A DNA stretch of 13,692 nucleotides from contig JAFGSC010000002.1 of assembly GCA_016934875.1 (NCBI GenBank), positions 1-13,692 of the forward strand. Reading direction: 5' to 3'. The DNA comes from Candidatus Atribacteria bacterium. Lineage in GTDB: Bacteria; Atribacterota; Phoenicimicrobiia; Phoenicimicrobiales; Stramentimicrobiaceae. Below the pieces are notes generated by a model, which ran no database searches, was not told where the DNA came from, and saw nothing but the letters and a program-made list of their open reading frames with translations. Within the stretch, counting starts at the first letter, position 1. Each line of letters begins with the position of its first letter. Shown piece after piece: positions 7,867 through 13,692 of the stretch. The translations under genes were made by a program, and so were the position numbers.

Positions 7867-9195
7867 TTACAGATGTCCTTTGTTTTCTTTTTTCCTTTTC
7901 AGAAAATATTCTTCTGCCTCTCCGACGGTATAGAGTGACCCGGTAATACAGATGACGTCATCTTCTTTTGCAATATGGAAGGCTTCTGCTATGGCAGCAG
8001 TTACAGTACTCTTTTCAGTAATCTGGCCAGCAGAGATGTAATGTTCCGCTTCCTTCGCCAGTATATGAGTAGGAGTTGCACGGACATGTTGAGCCATCGT
8101 CAGAACAACCTGGTTTACATAGGGAACGATGCTTTGAATAATGCGCGGATAATCTTTATCTTGAAATATTCCTAAAACAGCAATCATTCTTTTTTCAGGA
8201 AATAATCTCTTCAAATTTTTCATGAAATTCTGCACCCCATCGGGGTTATGCCCTCCGTCCAAAATAACGGTGGGTCTCTCTTGAATGATTTCAAAACGTC
8301 CCGGCCATCGACTATTTTTTAAACCCCTCCGTATATCTTGTTCATGAATTGGATACCCGATATGATCAATAAGCTCAGCGGCAGCAATAGCCATCGAGGC
8401 ATTCTCTAACTGATATTCGCCAATTAAGGGAACATGAAGGCTTTTCCAGTGATGGTATATCCCCGAATAATCAAAATCATTCCCCTCCAAACTGGAAGTC
8501 AGTAATTTTGCTTTGATCTCCTGGCCGAATGAATAAATGGTAGATTCTTTTTCAATCGCCATTCTTTTAATCTCTTCATTTGCATCTTTTGACTGTTTTG
8601 CATTAATTACCCATGTATTTTTTTTGATAATGGATGCCTTTTCATAAGCAATCTCAGTTAAAGTATTTCCTAGCTTATCCATATGGTCAAAGTCAATATG
8701 CGTGATGATTGAAATTAGAGATTGGGCAACATTCGTGGCATCAAGCCTTCCTCCCAAACCGACTTCCATGACTGCAAAGTCAACATCCTTTTCATAAAAA
8801 TATAAGAATGCCATGGCAGTAATGACTTCAAAAAAAGTAGGGTGCTGGTATCCCTCTGTGATTGCCACTTTCTGAATCGCAGTTTCCATCTTCTCGAGTA
8901 ATCGAATAATGTCTTTTCTGGATATCATTTTCCCGTTGATCATCATTCTTTCCTGAAAGGATACCAAATGCGGAGAGGTGTACAAACCTACTTTGTATCG
9001 GGAATTTTTTAATATCGATGATAAGATTGCCGAGGTAGAACCTTTTCCATTTGTGCCTGCGATATGGATAATCTTCATCTTTAAATGCGGATTACCTAAC
9101 AAGGATAACAGATAAGTAATATTATTTAAGCCAAGCTTAATTCCATATTTATTTAAATTGTAGATATAATCTATAACTTTTAAATATTGCTTCAT
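7867..9195 (-). CDS. folC: Bifunctional folylpolyglutamate synthase / dihydrofolate synthase
   Basis: Cytoplasmic Mur-ligase-family enzyme that adds glutamate to folates with ATP and, in many bacteria, also makes dihydrofolate from dihydropteroate. The 442 residues are typical. Motifs seen: ATP-binding loop HIAGTNGKGST (44-54); the folate-side motif LYTSPHLVSFQERM (71-84); EVGLGGRLDATN (144-155); ITHIDFDHMDKLGNTLTEIAYEKASIIK (about 164-191); the GRFE turn (299-302); and ILDGGHNPDG (311-320) opening the C-terminal domain. Whether it has both activities cannot be decided from the sequence. The start ATG shares four bases (ATGA) with the valS stop, and comEA follows after 2 nt. It is therefore an internal operon gene with no promoter of its own visible. 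valS-folC adjacency is common in Bacillota. Confidence 0.96.
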   Translation of the reverse strand: MKQYLKVIDYIYNLNKYGIKLGLNNITYLLSLLGNPHLKMKIIHIAGTNGKGSTSAILSSILKNSRYKVGLYTSPHLVSFQERMMINGKMISRKDIIRLLEKMETAIQKVAITEGYQHPTFFEVITAMAFLYFYEKDVDFAVMEVGLGGRLDATNVAQSLISIITHIDFDHMDKLGNTLTEIAYEKASIIKKNTWVINAKQSKDANEEIKRMAIEKESTIYSFGQEIKAKLLTSSLEGNDFDYSGIYHHWKSLHVPLIGEYQLENASMAIAAAELIDHIGYPIHEQDIRRGLKNSRWPGRFEIIQERPTVILDGGHNPDGVQNFMKNLKRLFPEKRMIAVLGIFQDKDYPRIIQSIVPYVNQVVLTMAQHVRATPTHILAKEAEHYISAGQITEKSTVTAAIAEAFHIAKEDDVICITGSLYTVGEAEEYFLKRKKENKGHL

Positions 9196-11879
9196 AATGA
9201 CTTTAAGGCTTTGAGATTTTTATCAATTAAATTCCATACATCCGTTAATTCTTTTATTTTTATTCGTTCCTTTTGAATGATATCTTCAGGTGCTTTTTGA
9301 ATGAAATCAATGTTTTTCAGTTTCTTATTAATCAGAGTCATTTCTTTTTCAACTTTGGTTAATTTATTCTCTAATCTCTGGACTTCTGATTCCAAATCAA
9401 TGACTCCTTTCAAGGGTACAAATATTTCAATATCTTCCAATACTCCAGTGGCTGAATAAGCAGGCTTCTCCAGCGAGCTTTCAATGATTGAAGAATGAAC
9501 GTGCGCTAATTTTTTGATGTACGGCCAGTATTCCTGAATCAGTTCCTTCTTGGCAGATTTAATGACCCTGATATGGGTATCAATTTCTTTGGTAAGAGGG
9601 ATATTCATTTCCGCTTTAATATTACGAATGGTCTTGATCATTCCCTGGATAATCGAAACCTTCTCTTCGATGTCCTTTTTTAACTTTTCTTTTTTATATT
9701 CCGGCCATGGAGAAATAGAAATACTCAATTCTTTATGAGGGATTTTTTGCCATATTTCCTCGCTGATGAAAGGCATAAAAGGATGAAGCAAACGAAGGAT
9801 GTTATCAAGAATATGCCATAGCACATATTGGGTTTTTCTCTTCTCTAACTTATCTATATCTTTACGATAAAGAGAGTCTTTCACTAATTCGATATACCAA
9901 TCACAGAAGTAGTTCCAGGTAAATTCATAGATCGTCATGGCGGCATCGCTAAATTTATATTGATTTAAATATTCAGTGACCTTCTTTACCGTGATGTTCA
10001 GCTGGTCCAGGATCCATTGATCAAATAAATTGAAATCAAAATCTTCTATTTTACAATCTTTCGGGTCAAAACCCTCCAAGTGGGTTAAGCAAAAACGAGA
10101 AACATTCCATATTTTATTCGTAAAATTCCGGAATGTTTCAATTTTTTCCTTTGATAGACGAATATAATTTGCCTGAATCGTTAACGATGCCAGGGTCATT
10201 CTCAGGGCATCTGCACCATACTGGTCAATCATTAGCAAAGGATCGATTACATTTCCCCTGGATTTACTCATCTTCTTTCCTTCAATATCCTTGATGAGCG
10301 GGTTAATGAAAACTGCTCTGAATGGGATATCTTCTTGAAATTTAATTCCCATCATCATCATTCGTGCTACCCAAAAGAAGATAATGTCGAATCCGGTAAT
10401 GAGTAATGAAGTCGGATAATACTTTTCTAAATCAGAATTTTGATCAGGCCATCCTAAGGTTGAAAAAGGCCAGAGAGCAGAGCTAAACCACGTATCAAGA
10501 ACATCTTTGTCCTGAACGATATTTTTACTATGGCACTTTGGACATTCCGTTGGATCATCGACTTGTACGATAATTTCACCGCAATCCTGGCAATACCACA
10601 CCGGAATGCGGTGCCCCCACCAGAGCTGTCTTGAAATACACCAGTCTTTGATATTATACATCCACTCATAATATACCTTGGTCCATCTTTTGGGTATAAA
10701 GTTTGTATTACCCTTCTCCACTGCTTCGATGGCTGGTTTTGCCAGATTAGCCATCTTGACAAACCACTGCTGAGACAGGTAGGGCTCAATCACGGTGTCA
10801 CAACGGTAACAATGGCCTAATGAATGTCTGTACTCCTCTATCTTTTTCATATAACCCTTTTCCTTTAAATCCCTCAGTACCTTTTCTCGACATTCCTGGA
10901 CGCTAAGATTTGCATAACTACCTGCATTTTGATTCGTCGTACCATCGTCATTCAAGATATTGATCTCTTCAAGGTGATGCCTGCGACCAAGCTCAAAATC
11001 ATTCAGATCATGAGCAGGCGTTATTTTTACTGCTCCAGTTCCAAAGTTCGGGTCAACATAATCGTCTGCCACGATAGTCAGTTCCCTTCCCACCAGTGGC
11101 AATATGGCAATTTTCCCGATATAATCCTTATATCTTTTATCGTTTGGGTTGACCGCGATTGCCGTGTCACCCAGCATGGTTTCAGGCCTGGTGGTTGCAA
11201 CAACGATATACTCCTTGATTGAGTCCTTTAAAGGATAAATAATATAGTAAAGCAAAGCATTCTCTTCTCTTTGTTCCACTTCAATATCTGCTAAAGCCGT
11301 CTGGCATCGAGGACACCAGTTAATCACATAATTCGATCGATAGATTAAACCCTCCTGGTATAGGCTAACAAATACTTTTCTGACGGCCTTCGATAGTCCT
11401 TCATCAAGGGTAAATCTTAACCTTGACCAGTCACAGGAACACCCCATTTTCTTCAGCTGATTCAGAATATTTGAACCATACTTTTCACGCCACTGCCATG
11501 CACGTTCTAAAAATTTCTCACGGCCCAGGTCGTACCTGGTCATTCCTTCTTTGGCAATTTCTCTTTCTACCACATTTTGAGTAGCAATACCAGCGTGATC
11601 AGTCCCGGGAACCCATAAAACATCATAGCCCTGCATTCTCTTCCAGCGAATCATGATATCTTGCAAGGTGTTGTTCAAAGCATGACCAATATGCAAAGAA
11701 CCGGTGATATTCGGGGGAGGCATGACAATCGAGTAAGGTTTGGTCTCTGATTTCTGGTCTCTTGCCTTAAAAAGGTCATGCTCAATCCAAAATTGATACC
11801 AATGATCTTCTACAATTTTTGGATTGTAGGTAGGTAACAATTGCGTTTTTATTTGATTTTCTTGAATATTTTCCATCAT
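9192..11879 (-). CDS. valS: Valine--tRNA ligase
   Basis: Class I aminoacyl-tRNA synthetase that charges tRNA-Val in the cytoplasm and hydrolyses mischarged Thr-tRNA-Val. The 895 residues include the HIGH motif (63-66, after PPPNITGSL) and the KMSKS loop (536-540). The CP1 editing domain at about 190-390 holds TTRPET (229-234) and GTGAVKITPAHD. Paired cysteines look like metal knuckles: C189/C192, C357/C360, C430/C433 and C446/C449. An anticodon-binding helical domain lies at about 620-760, and the C-terminal coiled-coil tRNA arm typical of ValRS at about 826-895. Two ATGs stand in tandem (11879 and 11876). AGGAG (11885-11889) is 5 nt from the first and 8 nt from the second, so the true start may be one codon later. 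Transcription is controlled by the T-box leader just upstream. Confidence 0.97.
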   Translation of the reverse strand: MMENIQENQIKTQLLPTYNPKIVEDHWYQFWIEHDLFKARDQKSETKPYSIVMPPPNITGSLHIGHALNNTLQDIMIRWKRMQGYDVLWVPGTDHAGIATQNVVEREIAKEGMTRYDLGREKFLERAWQWREKYGSNILNQLKKMGCSCDWSRLRFTLDEGLSKAVRKVFVSLYQEGLIYRSNYVINWCPRCQTALADIEVEQREENALLYYIIYPLKDSIKEYIVVATTRPETMLGDTAIAVNPNDKRYKDYIGKIAILPLVGRELTIVADDYVDPNFGTGAVKITPAHDLNDFELGRRHHLEEINILNDDGTTNQNAGSYANLSVQECREKVLRDLKEKGYMKKIEEYRHSLGHCYRCDTVIEPYLSQQWFVKMANLAKPAIEAVEKGNTNFIPKRWTKVYYEWMYNIKDWCISRQLWWGHRIPVWYCQDCGEIIVQVDDPTECPKCHSKNIVQDKDVLDTWFSSALWPFSTLGWPDQNSDLEKYYPTSLLITGFDIIFFWVARMMMMGIKFQEDIPFRAVFINPLIKDIEGKKMSKSRGNVIDPLLMIDQYGADALRMTLASLTIQANYIRLSKEKIETFRNFTNKIWNVSRFCLTHLEGFDPKDCKIEDFDFNLFDQWILDQLNITVKKVTEYLNQYKFSDAAMTIYEFTWNYFCDWYIELVKDSLYRKDIDKLEKRKTQYVLWHILDNILRLLHPFMPFISEEIWQKIPHKELSISISPWPEYKKEKLKKDIEEKVSIIQGMIKTIRNIKAEMNIPLTKEIDTHIRVIKSAKKELIQEYWPYIKKLAHVHSSIIESSLEKPAYSATGVLEDIEIFVPLKGVIDLESEVQRLENKLTKVEKEMTLINKKLKNIDFIQKAPEDIIQKERIKIKELTDVWNLIDKNLKALKSL

Positions 11880-11928
11880 TTAATCTCCTGAAAGCAATAT
11901 TCTGCAAATTTATAAATCAGATATTCAT

Positions 11929-11967
11929 AAAAAAACCCTTTTCATCCTTCTTTAAGGACGAAAAGGG
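11929..11967 (-). terminator. Rho-independent terminator of the valS T-box leader
   Basis: On the minus strand CCCTTTTCGTCCTT (11967-11954) pairs with AAGGATGAAAAGGG (11949-11936), giving 14 pairs with one G-U and an AAAG loop. Seven U residues follow (11935-11929). The 5' arm shares bases with the antiterminator, so the two structures exclude each other. It ends 49 nt before the valS start. It should form when charged tRNA-Val is plentiful, ending transcription before valS. Confidence 0.92.
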
Positions 11968-11985
11968 ATCGTGATACCACCTTAA
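11952..11985 (-). promoter_or_regulatory. T-box antiterminator element
   Basis: The pairing follows the T-box rule: UUAAGG (11985-11980), a 7-nt bulge UGGUAUC (11979-11973), ACG (11972-11970), a 9-nt loop, CGU (11960-11958), then CCUUAA (11957-11952). The first four bulge bases UGGU can pair with the 3' ACCA of uncharged tRNA, and the variable U matches the A73 discriminator usual for tRNA-Val. The bulge differs from the common UGGNACC at one position (U for the first C). Confidence 0.88.
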
Positions 11986-12181
11986 TTCCTATTCTTACAC
12001 ATCATTTATAACCAAAGAAATAGGCACTCAAAAAAGTATTAACGGTTCAACCGATGAAACTTACTGAATTTCGGAAACAAGCTCCAGGATGACCTTCAAT
12101 GGGTTTAATTCAACCCGATTTACTCTATCCCTTCATTGCCAAAATATGATTGCTTACCCGGCAATATTTAACTTATTTGTA

Positions 12182-12210
12182 ATACTACTATGATTAACAT
12201 AGGTTGTCAA
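12182..12210 (-). promoter_or_regulatory. Sigma-A-type promoter for the valS operon
   Basis: On the minus strand a perfect -35 TTGACA (12210-12205) and a -10 TAGTAT (12187-12182) are separated by 17 bp. Transcription would start near 12174, just ahead of the T-box leader. The 41 nt between the clpX stop and this -35 show no hairpin with a T run, so read-through from clpPX is also possible. Confidence 0.82.
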
Positions 12211-12251
12211 GATTTGCATAACGGTGATTTGACGAGCTGACTACCAGTGAT

Positions 12252-13529
12252 TCAGGCACTTTCTTTTTCTATTTGATCGTTATTTTTTTCCAAAAAGATG
12301 GGTATCTCGTTGCTTTCAATCATTTTTTTGGTTACAGTAAATTCCTTGATGTTCTTGTTGGATGGCATATGATACATGATATCTAACATTGCCTCCTCAA
12401 TGACTGACCTCAACCCTCTTGCCCCGGTCTTTCTCGTCAATGCTTTTTCTACCACTGCTTCTAATGCTGGCTTGGTAAACTTCAAATCGACGCCCTGATT
12501 GCGGAATATCTGTTGATATTGAAGGGTAATTGCATTTCTCGGTTTCGTTAAAATATCCATTAAATCTTTGCGCTCAAGTTCTTCAATGGTAGAAATAATC
12601 GTTAATCGTCCTACGAGTTCAGGGATGATACCAAACTTTACCAAATCTTCAGGCAAAACATTTTTTAAAACCGAGTCACGCTTTTCTGTTTGGTTGCGTT
12701 CTCCATAGATATCAGCATTAAAACCAATAGAATGTGTTTGTAATCGACTTTTAATAATATTTTCCAATCCTTCAAAGGAGCCACCGCAAATAAAGAGGAT
12801 CTGGGTTGTGTCAATTTCAATATTTTTCTGCTGAGGATGTTTTCTTCCACCCTGCGAAGGCATTGAAGCGACCGTTCCCTCAACGATCTTTAATAATGCC
12901 TGTTGAACTCCTTCTCCTGAAACATCGCGGGTAATCGATGGATTTTCAGATTTACGTGCAATTTTGTCAATTTCATCAATATAGATAATGCCAATCTGGG
13001 CCTTTTGCAGGTCTTCATCGGCGGCATGATACAGCTTCAGTAAAACATTTTCTACATCATCTCCCACGTATCCAGCCTCCGTTAAAGTCGTAGCATCAGC
13101 AATTGCAAAAGGAACTTTCAACTTCTTGGCAAGCGTTCTGGCTAAAAGCGTTTTTCCGCATCCACTTGGCCCTAATATCAGGATATTGCTTTTTTCTAAT
13201 TCAACAAAATTGCTTGATTTTTTATTATCTTTAGAATCTTGTCTGCCAATAATATTGTTTTTGATTCTTTGATAATGATTATAAACAGCCACTGAAAGAA
13301 TTTTTTTGGCTTTTTCCTGTCCAATGACATACTGGTCTAAATATTTTTTAATTTCTTCCGGTATGGGAATATCTTTCAGAACTAAAGGATTGCTGTCTTT
13401 TTTTTGACGATCTTCCTCCAGGATATAATTGCAAACCTGAATGCATTCATTGCAGATGTTGACCCCTCCCGGTCCAGAAATAATTCTTTCAACTTCACTC
13501 TGGTCTTTCCCGCAAAATGAACATTTCAT
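12252..13529 (-). CDS. clpX: ATP-dependent Clp protease ATP-binding subunit ClpX
   Basis: AAA+ unfoldase that recognises substrates and threads them into ClpP. From the ATG at 13529 it has 425 residues, close to the 424 of E. coli. It has an N-terminal zinc-binding domain (Cys3, Cys6, Cys26, Cys29), Walker A GPSGCGKT (120-127), pore loop GYVG (153-156) and Walker B IIYIDEID (181-188). It continues with pore loop GRKH (about 228-231), the ClpP-docking tripeptide IGF (268-270), an arginine finger in VGRLT (Arg308) and sensor 2 GARGLRS (369-375). An in-frame GTG at 13538 would add three residues, but that GTG is part of the GAGGTG Shine-Dalgarno (13541-13536), which lies 6 nt before the ATG. The shorter start is therefore preferred. 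It follows clpP by 15 nt, the usual clpP-clpX pair. No terminator is visible after it. Confidence 0.97.
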   Translation of the reverse strand: MKCSFCGKDQSEVERIISGPGGVNICNECIQVCNYILEEDRQKKDSNPLVLKDIPIPEEIKKYLDQYVIGQEKAKKILSVAVYNHYQRIKNNIIGRQDSKDNKKSSNFVELEKSNILILGPSGCGKTLLARTLAKKLKVPFAIADATTLTEAGYVGDDVENVLLKLYHAADEDLQKAQIGIIYIDEIDKIARKSENPSITRDVSGEGVQQALLKIVEGTVASMPSQGGRKHPQQKNIEIDTTQILFICGGSFEGLENIIKSRLQTHSIGFNADIYGERNQTEKRDSVLKNVLPEDLVKFGIIPELVGRLTIISTIEELERKDLMDILTKPRNAITLQYQQIFRNQGVDLKFTKPALEAVVEKALTRKTGARGLRSVIEEAMLDIMYHMPSNKNIKEFTVTKKMIESNEIPIFLEKNNDQIEKESA

Positions 13530-13544
13530 TCCATACACCTCATC

Positions 13545-13692
13545 CTATGCTTTTTTGAAATCAACGCGTTTCTTAATCACTTCGTCCACAAGACCATAAG
13601 CCTTAGCTTCCTCACCGGTCATATAAAAATCACGGTCTGTATCTTTCTCAATTCTTGCCAAAGGCTGACTGGTATGATAGGTAAAAATTTCA
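13545..13692 (-). CDS. clpP: ATP-dependent Clp protease proteolytic subunit ClpP, 3' end only
   Basis: Barrel-shaped serine peptidase that degrades proteins delivered by ClpX. Only the last 48 codons and a TAG stop lie in the window; the rest is beyond the right edge. The visible part shows RIEKDTDRDFYMTGEEAKAY followed by GLVDEVI. The final Asp of DTDRD aligns with the catalytic-triad Asp (171 in mature E. coli ClpP). The Ser and His of the triad are outside the window. The Glu-Ala-Tyr-Gly-Leu-Val-Asp handle-to-tail pattern and the position just before clpX make the call secure despite the short length. Confidence 0.93.
   Translation of the reverse strand, partial: EIFTYHTSQPLARIEKDTDRDFYMTGEEAKAYGLVDEVIKKRVDFKKA

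Larger units (their letters stand above)
11929..12174 (-). promoter_or_regulatory. Valine-specific T-box riboswitch leader of valS
   Basis: Class I (transcription-attenuation) T-box that senses uncharged tRNA-Val. In transcript order there is a short 5' hairpin (ATTGCC / GGCAAT, 12165-12135). Stem I follows, with ATGA and TGGAG as the likely kink-turn GA pair, GGAT (12130-12127) pairing ATCC (12090-12087), and AGAGTA facing GAAGGTCA. The specifier codon is GUC (12093-12091, valine) followed by A. The stem II region and the conserved ACCGTTA (12046-12040) and TGAGTG come next. Stem III pairs CCTATTTCTT (12024-12015) with AAGAATAGG (11996-11988), with one bulged U. The antiterminator and terminator end the leader. 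Stem I above the specifier is very short. The T-box call is firm, while the exact stem I fold is inference. Most of the 372-nt gap between valS and clpX is explained by this leader and its promoter. Confidence 0.9.

Noticed and set aside
10454..10789. A 111-codon open frame on the minus strand inside valS.
   Set aside because: It lies fully inside valS in another frame, has no recognisable domain, and valS is intact with conserved motifs through this stretch. It is a chance shadow frame.
10929..11222. A 97-codon plus-strand open frame opposite valS.
   Set aside because: It is antisense to the well-conserved valS editing domain, with no supporting ribosome-binding site or recognisable product.
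12211..12251. A possible terminator for clpX between its stop and the valS promoter.
   Set aside because: Only short imperfect pairings are present and no T run follows. Nothing supports an intrinsic terminator.
1..13692. A mobile element, CRISPR array, defence island or novel multi-gene system.
   Set aside because: Every coding stretch is a recognised core gene with intact motifs. No direct-repeat array, transposase, integrase, tRNA or foreign-looking segment was seen.

Overview
This AT-rich window from a bacterial chromosome holds only core housekeeping genes. All but one lie on the minus strand: clpP, clpX, valS, folC, comEA, comEC, holA, then murJ and lepA. rpsT alone is on the plus strand. 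A T-box leader ahead of valS, Gram-positive style ComEA/ComEC, strong Shine-Dalgarno sequences and the order comEA-comEC-holA-rpsT-lepA point to a low-GC Bacillota-type organism, probably Clostridia-like, or a T-box-bearing neighbouring phylum. I cannot name the species. Two genes usually found between rpsT and lepA in spore formers (gpr and spoIIP) are absent, and murJ stands in their place. This hints at a non-sporulating lineage.

Layout in the minus-strand reading direction. The right edge holds the 3' end of clpP, followed 15 nt later by clpX (ATP-dependent proteolysis). Next comes a 372-nt gap that is almost fully explained: a sigma-A-type promoter (12182-12210) and a tRNA-Val-sensing T-box leader (about 11929-12174). 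The leader has a GUC specifier, a stem III, an antiterminator with a UGGU bulge and a 14-bp terminator. Then comes a tightly packed run, valS-folC-comEA-comEC-holA, with gaps or overlaps of -4, +2, -62 and +7 nt and no visible internal terminator. It probably forms one transcript under T-box control, joining valyl-tRNA synthesis, folate polyglutamylation, DNA uptake and the polymerase III clamp-loader delta subunit.

rpsT converges on holA, and two plus-strand terminator-like hairpins for rpsT lie inside the holA coding sequence. rpsT diverges from murJ across a 107-nt region that contains a good rpsT promoter and three clustered palindromes. murJ (lipid II flippase) overlaps the start of lepA (elongation factor 4) by 8 nt. 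lepA runs off the left edge only a few codons before its expected end.

I found no mobile element, CRISPR array, tRNA, rRNA or defence system, and no previously undescribed multi-gene system. The points most worth a second look are regulatory: the compact T-box and the size of its putative regulon, the terminators embedded in holA, and the palindrome cluster at rpsT/murJ.
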